DNA of 64,000 nucleotides from Corallochytrium limacisporum (taxonomy: Eukaryota > Opisthokonta): the NCBI GenBank assembly GCA_002811645.1, contig PDIP01000043.1:191807-255806 (forward strand), given 5' to 3'. The notes below the pieces were generated by a model. It was not told where the DNA came from, searched no databases, and saw only the letters and a list, made by a program, of their open reading frames with translations. A program made the position numbers and the translations under genes. Positions 42,116 to 52,063 of the stretch are shown piece by piece; position 1 is the stretch's first letter; each line of letters opens with the position of its first letter.

Positions 42116-43672
42116 ATGCCCGCGAAAGTGACCGGGAAGAAGCCGGCAACGAGGTCTGCGGCTGCAACTGGGGGGGTCTTCAACTTCTTAATCGCCGTGA
42201 GTGTGGTGGCCCTGGCTATAGGAATTGTGTTCACTTATAATAAGGAAGAACATCTGCTTGTTGATCTGCTCAATAACGTCCAGAAAACAGCTGAAGAGAC
42301 TTTGTTTGGCACTGATGATAACTCGAAGCAATTGGTTAAAGATTTGTTGGTAGCATACTCAGATATCATTACTAAGCACGCTCCCGAGGTTGCTGGAGAC
42401 TGTACGGTAGCTGTAGGATATGTTGGTAACCTTGACATCATCGTTGATGCCGCAGACTTCATCGATGCCATTGATCAAGAAATTACTGAACCTAAACACC
42501 ATGAGCATATGACCACTTTGGATCATGTTACTGAAGTCTTCCTCTTCTTCTTCCAGCGGGGTGCCGCTGCCGAGCGGTATCTTGGAGATTATGGACTTTT
42601 TGAGGTATTGGTAGCGAAGAGCAAAGAATTGCCTGGATTCAAGACTGCCCTGGGGGGCAATGGCGCTGTAATGGCCAATCGCATGGCATCGAAGGGATGT
42701 GAAGTCATCCTGGGGGCTACCGTTGGACCACATATGGAAGGTCACATCCATAAAAACATCAAGGTAAGTGGTCAAGCAGGCGATGACGAAGATATTCATA
42801 TTATCCTTGAGTATCCTCATGATCAAGTGTTCCGGACTCACACGTCCCCGCGTGCCAATCGTTTCATAATCACGCATGATCGCCATAATGGCCACTTGGC
42901 GGCCAGTGACACATTCCACAAGGAAGTTAGGGAGCATCTGAACAGTGGCAAAGACCTTCATGGATATGTTATTGGAGGCCTACAGTTGATGGAAGGACAG
43001 GACGAAACGATGCTCCGCAGCAAGCTCTTGGATCTCCAGAAATTTGTGCTTGAGCTTCCCAAAACAACCAAGATCCACCTGGAACTGGGCTCCTTCGCTG
43101 ACCCAGATGTGTATGCTATGATTTTGGACTATCTCTTGCCCTTCAGCGATAGCATTGGGCTCAATGAGCAAGAGATTTTTACTTTGTACAAGATGCTGGC
43201 CACAGGTGAGTTGCACAACGAAGGAACGGCCTTGCTTCCACTGCAAAATGCTGTCGATATGCTGTATGCTGTTTTTGATGACGAGCGTATGAAAGAGCTG
43301 GATCGGATCCACCTGCACACTCTTGCTTATCACGTCATGTGTCAGAGGCCTGGACATTGGCAGAACCCCGTACCAGGCCTTGTGGACGGTGCCTTGCGCA
43401 GCACGCGACACGCGTGTGACAAAGAGCAACTCAACGACGACCTTGTCGAGCTCCGAATGCTCGCTACGGACCGCATCAGCAGTGAAGCTGTTGATGGCAA
43501 CTATACGGTCTCCGCGCAACACCCCACGTACTCATGGTTTAGCGAGAAGCACAAGCTAGAATGTCATTTGGCACTCATGCTGGTCTGCAAGGACCCCGTT
43601 AGAACAGTAGGACTTGGTGACAACATCAGCAGCAGTGCTCTTGCCCACAACTTTGGATCGTTAGATTTGTAG
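42116..43672 (+). CDS. ADPGK: ADP-dependent glucokinase
   Basis: A 518-residue ADP-specific glucokinase, a ribokinase-fold enzyme that phosphorylates glucose with ADP. A single hydrophobic segment at about 23-41 serves as signal anchor, as in animal ADPGK, which sits at the ER. Conserved features include VAVGYVGNLDIIVDA, FFQRGAAAERYL, ALGGNGAVMANRMA, ANRFIITHDRHNG, LELGSFADPDVY, SIGLNEQEI and the catalytic GLGD with Asp502 near the C-terminus. The gene is known from archaea and animals and is uncommon in fungi. The frame starts with TTG at 42065; ATG at 42116 is preferred. It converges on the capping enzyme with 77 bp between stops. Confidence 0.94.
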   Translation: MPAKVTGKKPATRSAAATGGVFNFLIAVSVVALAIGIVFTYNKEEHLLVDLLNNVQKTAEETLFGTDDNSKQLVKDLLVAYSDIITKHAPEVAGDCTVAVGYVGNLDIIVDAADFIDAIDQEITEPKHHEHMTTLDHVTEVFLFFFQRGAAAERYLGDYGLFEVLVAKSKELPGFKTALGGNGAVMANRMASKGCEVILGATVGPHMEGHIHKNIKVSGQAGDDEDIHIILEYPHDQVFRTHTSPRANRFIITHDRHNGHLAASDTFHKEVREHLNSGKDLHGYVIGGLQLMEGQDETMLRSKLLDLQKFVLELPKTTKIHLELGSFADPDVYAMILDYLLPFSDSIGLNEQEIFTLYKMLATGELHNEGTALLPLQNAVDMLYAVFDDERMKELDRIHLHTLAYHVMCQRPGHWQNPVPGLVDGALRSTRHACDKEQLNDDLVELRMLATDRISSEAVDGNYTVSAQHPTYSWFSEKHKLECHLALMLVCKDPVRTVGLGDNISSSALAHNFGSLDL

Positions 43673-43749
43673 AGAATTAGAGTCGGTTAAAAATTTTTCG
43701 GACTGTTCGAAACCATGCATACAGTTCTTACTAGTTTACTTTGCTCAGG

Positions 43750-46700
43750 TTACATTCCAGGACCACGAAGAGGCATGTGTGCTGACTCGTTGATGAGAAC
43801 ATCCACAAGAATTGGCTCCTTCAAACTGTCCTTGATACTTCTGAGGACGCCCTTGACCGTCCTCTTTCCGTTCGGGTAACTCTTGTCGTCTCGGATGCGC
43901 ATAAAGACCCACTGCTTGCTGCCTTCATCCCATGAACACTCGACGATCTGGCCATCTAGCTCTTTGAGTTTGGCACGCGGCAGGTTCAGAGTGTTGTAAG
44001 GCGGGTCATGCAACTCCAGCCGACCATGTGCTCCTCCCACGTACAACTCGCCCTTGAGTGTGTTTGGCATTCCCGGTCCACTCTGTTCACGAAGATGGAG
44101 CTTGAAATCTACAGAGTTCATGTCCGGTGGTTTCCACTTCAGTAGGCGATCGCAACGGCCAGCTTGGTAATGGTCCTCGACCGGATGGAAAACCAGGCCG
44201 TCGGTCTCGTGCGGAACCTGTTGCATGACCTTGAGAATCTTCTTCACATCACGGCAGGGTACGAAGTCTTTCAAGCGAATGCTGAATGGCTCCTTGCTGA
44301 GGTCATATTTGTTTCGGCTCTTCTCGCGCGGTTTGATAATCGCCGAGTGGACACGGGCGTGACGCTTATCAAACGGTAGAGTCCTGCCAATGTCAATCCC
44401 ATTGAGTGTGATGAGATCGTAAATGAGATAGCGATTGCGGGGTGGATTTCCCTTCGGGCGGTCAATGACCATCTCGCCGTCCAAAAGCGTCTCCGTGAGG
44501 AATTCGTCGCTTTCAACATCCACAGGGAAGTGCATATCATCAATGCGAAAAACTCTAGAGTCACGGTCGAGCATATATACAACAGGGCCCGAAATGAACA
44601 TCATGTAGCGGGTACCGTCGGCCTTCCAACTGACCATGTACGGATTACGACGAATCAAATCCAGCTTAGACGAGTCCAGAGACACGGGTTGTGATCCGGG
44701 GAAGTCGTTACGACCTCCTTGAAACCAGTGGCAATAGTGGCAACAGCGTCTGACTACCTCGTCCCGTTCTGGTCCTCGGACCTCATAACCGACTTCTCCT
44801 TCTACACCTACCAATGTCATAGGCTTGCCTTCATAAGCATTGCAATCATCATCAGCATCAACGCGTCCGTAATTCTCCCAGGCTGGCTTGTCAGGAGTCG
44901 GTACAGTTCGTCGTTCACCAGCAATTCGGAAGAGCTCTTCAATGTACTGATCCTTGTAGATACCTGGGTCACGTGCAATCGCAATCTCCTGAACTGCAGC
45001 TTCGGTACTGAAACCAAGTTCCGTCATGTATCGAGCAATCAAGAAACCTGTGCGATTGAAGCCGTGAGTACAATGTACACCAATAGCCATGTGCTCTCCG
45101 GGCCCTTCTGGAGATGTGAACCAACGGACAAGACCTTGGAAGCGTTGGTAGTTATCTTCATTAGGAGGCGCTCCGAAGCCCGCACAGGCAATCTTGTGGT
45201 AGCGGACACCTGCTCGCTCGAATTCTTGAGGGTCATAGTACCGACTAGTCTTTGTAAGATCGATCACCATTCCGAGCTCGATGCCACGGTCTCGACAACT
45301 CTCGATGACGTTAGTTGGCGTCCAACGGTCATTCTCTAACACCACACTGTCAAACTTAGATGAAAGTGGGGCCTTGAAAGCAACAAACGGTGTACCGGGA
45401 ACCATTCCATTGCTCATAGGAGGACATTGCACCCAGCGGTCAGGAATGTCCCCTGGATTTGCAGTGTCATGAACATACCCTCCGCCCCTACTTCCTCGAT
45501 TGTCTGGCCTATCATAGGCACTCTGGCCGTACCGGTAGTCAGGCCCACGGTCCCGGCCGTAATAGTCATCACCGCGATGCCCATTGGCAAGTCGATCCCG
45601 ATCGCGGTCGCCAAAAGAACCACGTCCATTCTGCCTCCAGTCCCGGTCTCCATCTTGAGGTCCACTTCCAGAACTCCGCATTCGATCGTATTTTGCCCAC
45701 GGGTTGTCTTCTCCATGTCTGTCATTGTGATCATACCTGTCTTCCAATGAAGGACGGGGGCGATGATCGTGAGAATCCCGCCTCGGTGGTCCCCGATCCC
45801 GATCGTACTCACGGTCACGGTCACGGTCACGGTCCCGGCCGCGGTCTCTGTCGCGCTCGCGGTCGTTGTAAGTCATTGGAGGTGGAGTTCCACCATCCCG
45901 GCCCATTGGAAGCTCCTCCTCTTCAACTTCGCGTGCAGGTTCCTTCATTTCTTCTAGTGTCTTCTTCTTGATCTTTGGTTGATCTTCGTCTTTAGATTCA
46001 GCCTCTTCCAGTGACTGTTCAGTCTTATTGGCTTCCTCTTCCTCCGCTTTGTTCTCGACCACCTTCTTCGCTGGCAGTTCTAGCTCATCATCTGACTCGT
46101 CGTCGATAACAGATCTCCGGGTCTTCGGGATTGCTGGTTCTTCCGCAACATCTTCATCATCAAATTCAGGCACATCACCGGGTGCATCCTTTGCAGAGTC
46201 CTTCTCGACATCCTTTTCGAGCTCTTCTGTTTTCGGGCGCTTCTCGCCATTTTCGCTAGTGTCGCTGAAAGATACCCGTCTCTTCTTGCTAACTTTCTCA
46301 TCAGTCATGATTTGGGAGAGGCGTGTCTTGCTGTCCCTCTTTTCCGTAGCCGGAGTTACTTCTGTCGACATACTTTCCTCATCCAAGGGGACCTTGCTCA
46401 GGGAAGACTTCCGCTCCACTGTCTCCTCCAGCTGTTCTTGCCCAGGCTCGGCAGAATTAGAAGGAGCAGATTCCATTGGAGGATGTTGTGGAAGTGATGC
46501 TGGCTTCTCGATAGTCTCCCTGACATGTTCATTCACCGGTTCTGTGGCCGTCATCGATTGTTGAGAGGCTGTAGGTGGCGTCTCTTGCGAAGGCGGCTGT
46601 TGCGGTTGCTGCAGATGCTGGTTGACCTGTGCAGGGGCTGGGGCAGACGGCTCCTGCTTTGCCATCTGTGCTGACAGAGCAGGTGGTTCCGAACGCGACG

Positions 46701-47748
46701 CAGTTGACGTCGGTAGTGCTTGTGTTTGTTGCTGGTGTTGCTGTGACGGTGATTGGTTCGATGGCCCCTGTGCCTGCAAGTGGGCAGCTGGCATGGATGA
46801 ATGCTGTTGCTGTTGCTGCTGTGGATGCGTCCCAGGAATGGTTGCCTGCTGATACTGGCCGGGATGGGGAGGGGGACCGGATGGTAATGATCCGGGATTC
46901 CTACCCTGCCCAATTTGTTGTGGGGCAGGCGGTTGCGAAGCCTGGATCTGCTGCTGTTGTTGCTGCTGCTGAAACGACAATGGCCCACTATCTGGCTGCT
47001 CCTGTGGCACAGGTGCCCTACCATATTCGCTGCCTTCCCTAGGCCGGTTTCCAACCGGCATCGAGGGCATACCTTGTCCTGAAGTCCGCATTTGATACTG
47101 CGCATAACCCTGTTGCGCAGCCGTGTGAGGAGGCGCCTGCGGTGCACTACCTTGCTGATACATATGTGGTTGGTAGTATTGTTGATAACCCTCTCCTGAC
47201 ACTCGTAGTTGCTGTGCATGTGCAGGTGGATGAGGGTACGCAGAAGGCTGTTGGGGCTTCATATCTTCGAAGCTACTTCGTTGTTGTTGCTGCTGTTGTG
47301 TTGGATCCACATGGGGAGTGTATTGTCCATAGGATGTTCTTTGACCCGTCTGAGCATACTGAGGAGCTGGCGGAGCCGCTGCTTGACCATATGCCGGAGG
47401 TGGGGCAAAACCCCCACCGGACATCCTCTGATAGTTTCCGTACCCATTTGGATCGTCGAAAATTTGCCTTGTCGGCTGATGTGGTGCGCTAGTTTGTCCC
47501 GGAGGTTTGTAGTGAGTCACTGGTGCACCATACTGCGGCTGATAATTCTGTCCTTGCAACTGCCCATGTCCGTAAGCTGTTCCACTTTGCATTGGCTGAG
47601 GGGCTGCACCGTATGAGCCCTGTCTTTGTTGTTGTTGTTGCTGCTGTGGATGCGCATGTTGTGGGTGCTGCTGGTACCCCGGTGGTGGAGGACCTGTCGG
47701 AGGTCTTCCGCCCCCGGCCCACCCTGGTGGCTGCGGTTGCCCTGACAT
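43750..47748 (-). CDS. RNGTT: Bifunctional mRNA-capping enzyme with long disordered N-terminus
   Basis: A 1332-residue protein that carries both capping activities. The RNA 5'-triphosphatase domain (about 771-945) is of the cysteine-phosphatase type: Cys893 in HCTHGFNRTG is the nucleophile. The guanylyltransferase domain (about 995-1325) has the KADGTRY nucleotidyl-transfer motif with Lys1042, then LLDGEMVI, YLIYDLITLNG, TDGLVFHP and LLKWKPP, followed by an OB fold. Animals and plants use this two-domain enzyme (about 600 residues); fungi use a metal-dependent triphosphatase. The first 770 residues are unusual: a Gln/Pro-rich region (1-430), an acidic Ser/Glu/Lys region (about 430-620) with likely nuclear localisation patch KKRR, and an Arg-Asp repeat region near 640-760. 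ATG at 47746-47748. Confidence 0.95.
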   Translation of the reverse strand: MSGQPQPPGWAGGGRPPTGPPPPGYQQHPQHAHPQQQQQQQRQGSYGAAPQPMQSGTAYGHGQLQGQNYQPQYGAPVTHYKPPGQTSAPHQPTRQIFDDPNGYGNYQRMSGGGFAPPPAYGQAAAPPAPQYAQTGQRTSYGQYTPHVDPTQQQQQQRSSFEDMKPQQPSAYPHPPAHAQQLRVSGEGYQQYYQPHMYQQGSAPQAPPHTAAQQGYAQYQMRTSGQGMPSMPVGNRPREGSEYGRAPVPQEQPDSGPLSFQQQQQQQQIQASQPPAPQQIGQGRNPGSLPSGPPPHPGQYQQATIPGTHPQQQQQQHSSMPAAHLQAQGPSNQSPSQQHQQQTQALPTSTASRSEPPALSAQMAKQEPSAPAPAQVNQHLQQPQQPPSQETPPTASQQSMTATEPVNEHVRETIEKPASLPQHPPMESAPSNSAEPGQEQLEETVERKSSLSKVPLDEESMSTEVTPATEKRDSKTRLSQIMTDEKVSKKRRVSFSDTSENGEKRPKTEELEKDVEKDSAKDAPGDVPEFDDEDVAEEPAIPKTRRSVIDDESDDELELPAKKVVENKAEEEEANKTEQSLEEAESKDEDQPKIKKKTLEEMKEPAREVEEEELPMGRDGGTPPPMTYNDRERDRDRGRDRDRDRDREYDRDRGPPRRDSHDHRPRPSLEDRYDHNDRHGEDNPWAKYDRMRSSGSGPQDGDRDWRQNGRGSFGDRDRDRLANGHRGDDYYGRDRGPDYRYGQSAYDRPDNRGSRGGGYVHDTANPGDIPDRWVQCPPMSNGMVPGTPFVAFKAPLSSKFDSVVLENDRWTPTNVIESCRDRGIELGMVIDLTKTSRYYDPQEFERAGVRYHKIACAGFGAPPNEDNYQRFQGLVRWFTSPEGPGEHMAIGVHCTHGFNRTGFLIARYMTELGFSTEAAVQEIAIARDPGIYKDQYIEELFRIAGERRTVPTPDKPAWENYGRVDADDDCNAYEGKPMTLVGVEGEVGYEVRGPERDEVVRRCCHYCHWFQGGRNDFPGSQPVSLDSSKLDLIRRNPYMVSWKADGTRYMMFISGPVVYMLDRDSRVFRIDDMHFPVDVESDEFLTETLLDGEMVIDRPKGNPPRNRYLIYDLITLNGIDIGRTLPFDKRHARVHSAIIKPREKSRNKYDLSKEPFSIRLKDFVPCRDVKKILKVMQQVPHETDGLVFHPVEDHYQAGRCDRLLKWKPPDMNSVDFKLHLREQSGPGMPNTLKGELYVGGAHGRLELHDPPYNTLNLPRAKLKELDGQIVECSWDEGSKQWVFMRIRDDKSYPNGKRTVKGVLRSIKDSLKEPILVDVLINESAHMPLRGPGM

Positions 47749-49251
47749 TCTTTAATCTCCTAAAAGTTGGTGTGAGTAATGCCCCATCCGTCCACTTGGA
47801 AATCAGATTATGTTCTCTAGTTTCGCAAACATTTTCTTTGAACGCAGCATTCTAATCTAAGTATGAAAGCCAAGTCCTTGGTTGGCCGTTCAATTGGTGT
47901 CTTTTGATCATAGTTTCTTTACAAATTCCCAGGACGATAGGAGAACGAAATTTATACATGCCGGAAAATGTAAACCGGGAGTAATTAAATACCTGCGCCG
48001 ATCATAAACCACAGGTCGAAGCAATCATTCCTCAAAGAAACATAATTCTTCGATGTTGGAGCTCAATTTGGGTGGCTGCTATTGTAATAACAGTGGCGAC
48101 TGATTGGAATTACATTTCGATCACTTGCAGCGGACTCGACATTTACTCGTCTTGTGTACACAATTCTACAGGACATCCCGACTGGCGCGGACAAAGAAAA
48201 TACAGACTGTGCCAACGACGGTGTGCTCCTTCGAGAAGATGGCCCCCCCCCCCACCGGCGAGGGGCGTTCACTATAACCCCGTGGACTACCACGTAGTGT
48301 CTCCATTGCTTGTTGAAAGAAAAAGTGAAAACGCGCTTTCCTCACAGCACCTCCTTTCCGACACAGCCACTCAGCCGCAGCTAGCCATGCGGATGGCCGG
48401 TGCAGATGTTGCACTGGTGTTTGTGGCGGCGGTGTGTGTTGGTGTCTTGTGTGCTGAATCCTCGAGTATTAATCCAAGACCCCGCCAGACAATTGATGAG
48501 GGTTTGCAAACATGAAAACATGGACAGCCGTAGCCCCCGGTCAGGAGGCGCGGCAGGGAGGGAGAAAACTGGCAGACGACGGTGGCTCCTCTTTCTCCTG
48601 GCCCGTTTGCTCAGATGGGCAGACCGCGCCAATGAGCGGGAATAAAGTGGAAATTGGCTGCGGTGGGGAGGGTGGTCGTTCCGCTAGCGCTCCTTCCCCA
48701 CATCCCAAGGGAGGGATGGGGAGGAACTCAATAAACTCGAAACGCTAGAGCAAGACTCTCTTGCAATCGCCCATATGCGACGCTTGTGAATGTTCTAGGA
48801 AAAGCAACCTCCCTAATAGTGGCGTCAACATTGTCACAGAGCATCTGTCTGACGTGGCTCGCCCATAGTGAACGTGTTAAGTTCACAAGCCATTACTGAA
48901 GTGCTTGCCAAGCCAGACCGGCCTCTCTTCTGCCCATATCACCGGCTGCGGTATATTAAGTACCGGGATGCTCGTCTGGCACCGCACTACCACTTAATGT
49001 ACTGCATTTCCGGGGTCTTTTAGATAGAATGTAGAGTGTCGACGGTTGAGCACGGCGAAAATGACCAAAGAGTACGGCGGATCGCTTCTGCTGCTTAGGA
49101 TCAGCTACCTGTAGGTGGGCACTGAAAGCACATACACCACCATCTCAGCACCGATGTTGCGCTGGAGCAAGGAACAATAGAGGTTATTGGCTCCGCAACA
49201 TTTGGTATCAGATCATGGTGGCTTGAATGTTCATAGTTAAGCAACATAGCT
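47749..49251. other. Divergent promoter region between capping enzyme and DHHC gene
   Basis: No gene recognised in 1.5 kb. Landmarks are an 11-base C run at 48243-48253 followed by ACCGGCGAGGGG, and a near-perfect hairpin at about 48691-48724 (CCTTCCCCACATCCC, AA, GGGAGGGATGGGGAGG). Short signal-peptide-like frames near 48.4 kb are not convincing. Confidence 0.6.
48691..48724. repeat. C-rich/G-rich hairpin
   Basis: The arms CCTTCCCCACATCCC and GGGAGGGATGGGGAGG are nearly complementary around a two-base loop. It lies on the promoter side of the DHHC gene, about 530 bp upstream of its ATG. Confidence 0.7.
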
Positions 49252-50349
49252 ATGTTTGAAGAGGCCCAGCTGCTGGAGGAGCGGCTCGGCCGTGCAATGA
49301 ATATGGCTGGGACACGGGTCCGTAGACATGAGATCATGAAGACAAACTCCATTTTCTTATGTGGAGGAAGGTGTGTCACTGCACCTGACAACACAGCCAT
49401 GATCGTTGCTGAGATCATCATTCACGTGCCCATATTTATGTACTTCTACTATGTTGCACCAGATTTCCATGCCTGGGGATATGATATCCTCTGGTTTTTA
49501 ATTTTCTGGCTTTACATCTTATCGCAGACAACTCTCTTTGCAACAGCCTTAATGGATCCCGGAATTTTGCCGCGTGCTGGTAAGTACGAGGCCGCCCACA
49601 ACGAACAAGGCACGTACACCTTGAATGAAGAGACAGGACGGTGGGAGTACAAGGCACCAGAAAGAGAGAAACAGGTTAGAGTCAATGGCTTGAATGTCAA
49701 ACTAAAGTGGTGCTACACATGCAAGATCTTTCGGCCCCCACGAGCGTCTCATTGCGGCGTATGCAACAACTGTGTCCTTCGATTTGATCACCACTGTCCG
49801 TGGACCGCAAACTGTATCGGAGAGAGAAATTACAAGTGGTTCTACGGATTCATGGTATCTACAGTCGCTATGTGCGCCATCGCATGTTTTGAAATGTTCT
49901 TCTATATCCTGAAGAAGAACAAGGTGGAGGGGGCACAGCGAAGCATTGGCCAAGCGTTCTTGCACTCGCCATATGCACTGGCGATTTTTGTCATTTGTCT
50001 TGTCGTCTTCATTCCACTGTTCGCACTATTGGGGTTTCACACGGGTCTGGTGGCAGCGAATCAGACGACAACAGAAGCCATGAAGAATACTTTTCGAACA
50101 AAGAATCCTTATCGTTCCAACATGAGCTACTACGGTAACATCCTTCACGAGCTGCTCAAACCCACACCTCCGAGCTTGATTGATGCGACCAGCTACGTTG
50201 AGGTTCCGAACGATGAGGATATCGAAAGCCGTGTGCACGAGCGAGCACCAGAATACGAGAATGGACCAGATTTCACGCAGGGATGCGTACCGCGTCCCGT
50301 CGAATCCATGGAGATGGTGAATGAACCAGGACATTACAATCCTGTATGA
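49252..50349 (+). CDS. DHHC-type protein S-palmitoyltransferase (Erf2/ZDHHC9-14-18-like)
   Basis: A 365-residue palmitoyltransferase with four membrane segments (about 48-70, 78-100, 196-218, 240-262). The cysteine-rich domain spans about 151-200 ([22 protein letters not shown]), with the catalytic DHHC at 179-182 (Cys182), which forms the acyl-enzyme and transfers palmitate to cysteines. A TTxE motif follows TM4 (QTTTEAMK). The DPG motif (MDPGILPR) sits just after TM2. Architecture fits the Erf2/ZDHHC9/14/18 group, which modifies Ras and other signalling proteins at the ER-Golgi. The residues after DHHC read PWTANCIG where the family usually has PWVxNCVG. ATG at 49252. Confidence 0.93.
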   Translation: MFEEAQLLEERLGRAMNMAGTRVRRHEIMKTNSIFLCGGRCVTAPDNTAMIVAEIIIHVPIFMYFYYVAPDFHAWGYDILWFLIFWLYILSQTTLFATALMDPGILPRAGKYEAAHNEQGTYTLNEETGRWEYKAPEREKQVRVNGLNVKLKWCYTCKIFRPPRASHCGVCNNCVLRFDHHCPWTANCIGERNYKWFYGFMVSTVAMCAIACFEMFFYILKKNKVEGAQRSIGQAFLHSPYALAIFVICLVVFIPLFALLGFHTGLVAANQTTTEAMKNTFRTKNPYRSNMSYYGNILHELLKPTPPSLIDATSYVEVPNDEDIESRVHERAPEYENGPDFTQGCVPRPVESMEMVNEPGHYNPV

Positions 50350-50446
50350 TGTGTACTTTAATATAGATTATGTATGATAGACTATGTAATGGTATGCTTA
50401 ACAAATGGTGGATGCAGGGATATGTGATGACATGGAAGATCGTTAG

Positions 50447-51370
50447 CTAGCTCGAGCCTGCCCTGAGCCTCTGCAGATCCCCCTCGTTTATCATTCGCTT
50501 CTTCTTAACCTCCTGTAGCTGGAGCAAAAGAGTTTCGTTCACACTCTCCAAGGCCTTGATCTCATGGACGAGAGAGAGCACCCGATGTTTCATGCTCATC
50601 CCTACACTTCCATCAGACTTACTGGAAGCGTCCGATCTTTGGACGCTCAGACGATTCTTGTTCGGTCTGGGCGGTAAGCTGGGACCGGCAGTGCTCCGCA
50701 TGTCAGAGCTACGTCGACGATGTTCCCGAGGTTCCCGCGCTGTCTGCGATCCAGAGCGTTGGAGTGCCGTTGCAAGAGCTTCTGGAGGGCTATGACGACC
50801 ATTGTTGACCAATGATGCCTGTGACTTTGTAATCGGATTCAGTTCGCCAAAAAGATCGCTGTTGCTGCCTGTCGACTGCGTGCGACGGAGACCTCCGGGA
50901 GCTGTGCTTCGCTGCTCCCTATTGCGTGGTGCCGTGGGCAGAGGTGGTACCGGGGTCTTCACATTATTCACATCATCTGTAGGCATAGATAGGGACCGAC
51001 CTACAGAAGGAATTGGGGAACCCCGAAGTCCCTGTTCCGGACCGCTGACGAACGCGGAATTGACAACCTTTCCCTCGGGTGTGATCTCGTACCCACTAAC
51101 TACGGGGATACCTGTGTCTTTACCCGGTTGTTGTGCGGCAGCCAGCTTCATGGCCTCGAAGAACTGCGCCTTACTTAGCTCATCTTCGTCTTCTTCATTG
51201 ATGGTATCGAATATCTCCTGCAGCTGATCTTCAGGGAGCTGAGTCTTCTTCATAAAGTGTTCAAACTTATGTGTCTCAATGATGCCAGCCTTCCGACCTC
51301 CAGCCCATCTGAAAAGCTGATCGAACACATCGTCAGACATTGCGAAGGTGACTTTCGATGTGCCAATCAT
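50447..51370 (-). CDS. EH-domain-like protein with disordered tail and coiled coil
   Basis: A 307-residue protein whose N-terminal 75 residues look like an EH domain: FDQLFRWAGGRKAGIIETHKFEHFMKKTQLPEDQLQEIFDTINEE then LSKAQFFEAMKLAAA. EH domains bind NPF motifs in endocytic and membrane-trafficking proteins. The middle (about 85-245) is Ser/Pro/Arg-rich and presumably disordered. A short coiled coil ends the protein (about 250-300). The calcium-loop residues are poorly conserved. This arrangement does not match a named EH protein that I know; Eps15-type proteins are longer. Met11 is an equally good start. The gene converges on the DHHC gene with 97 bp between stops. Confidence 0.7.
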   Translation of the reverse strand: MIGTSKVTFAMSDDVFDQLFRWAGGRKAGIIETHKFEHFMKKTQLPEDQLQEIFDTINEEDEDELSKAQFFEAMKLAAAQQPGKDTGIPVVSGYEITPEGKVVNSAFVSGPEQGLRGSPIPSVGRSLSMPTDDVNNVKTPVPPLPTAPRNREQRSTAPGGLRRTQSTGSNSDLFGELNPITKSQASLVNNGRHSPPEALATALQRSGSQTAREPREHRRRSSDMRSTAGPSLPPRPNKNRLSVQRSDASSKSDGSVGMSMKHRVLSLVHEIKALESVNETLLLQLQEVKKKRMINEGDLQRLRAGSS

Positions 51371-51830
51371 TTAGGCTGCTTTGCGTCTTGTTCTGTCTAT
51401 GTTGTGCGCTGACTCTATGTCTTGGGGAAGATTCGAAGTTTGGCCAAGCTATCAGTATTGTACGCAACTCTTCTTCCCTTGGCCATACCTATGACCAGAC
51501 TCATTGTTCTCTCGTACCTTCTGGGTGTCCTGGAAGTGACATAGATAGCGCCTGAAAGAGCCAAGAACAAACCCATGACATATGCGACCAATTTCACCAG
51601 TACCCCCCTTGATCCACCACTCGTTCGAAATTGGTTCGCAAGTGCTGCGTTCTTGGTAACGTCGCTGGCTATGCGGTTTAGCAGTGTGGGCCTGCGGCTG
51701 TTACATTCAACTCATCAGCACAATTTTTTTCATCCTGCCTGATCCTAATTTCAAAAATCTACAAAAGCCATCCGCACATACACCATGGGTTACCACACCA
51801 CGCCGCAAAGCGTTCACTACCAATCTCAGT

Positions 51831-51886
51831 CCGACGCCCCCTTCCCCCTCTCCTCTCCCGCCTCCCAGGCGGGGCGCAGGGGGGAG
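51831..51886. repeat. C-rich/G-rich tract with GGGGCGCAGGGGG motif
   Basis: A C-rich left half (51831-51866) is followed by GGCGGGGCGCAGGGGGGAG. The last 16 bases nearly repeat GGGGCGCAGGGGGAGG at 1702-1717, the only close copy that I found. Confidence 0.65.
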
Positions 51887-52029
51887 TAAATCCAACTTGG
51901 CATGTGTAGAGTATTAAGAAAGAAAAAAATCAGCCCCGCAAGAGTTATCTTCGTTTACAAAAAGGAGAACTGAGTGGGGCCCCCGCACAGGTCTTTGAGT
52001 TCTTGGTAGCAACTGCAAACTCTTCTTGT

Positions 52030-52063
52030 CCCCCCCCCCCCAGTTCAATCCCCCCTCGGGGGG
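52030..52063. repeat. C12 run and adjacent C6-TC-G6 hairpin
   Basis: Twelve C at 52030-52041 are followed eight bases later by CCCCCCTCGGGGGG (52050-52063), a perfect short hairpin. It is on the promoter side of the EH-domain gene. Confidence 0.8.

Noticed and set aside
46551-47219. 222-codon frame inside the capping-enzyme gene
   Set aside because: A frame-shifted reading of the Gln/Pro-rich coding repeats of the N-terminal extension.
48388-48515. 42-codon frame with signal-peptide-like start
   Set aside because: Too short and with no supporting context or known relative.
51415-51597. 60-codon minus-strand frame that resembles a one-pass membrane peptide
   Set aside because: It opens with GTG, lies in the 5' region of the EH-domain gene in another frame, and matches no small membrane protein that I know; the opposite strand also yields a signal-like peptide at 51358-51555, which suggests chance.
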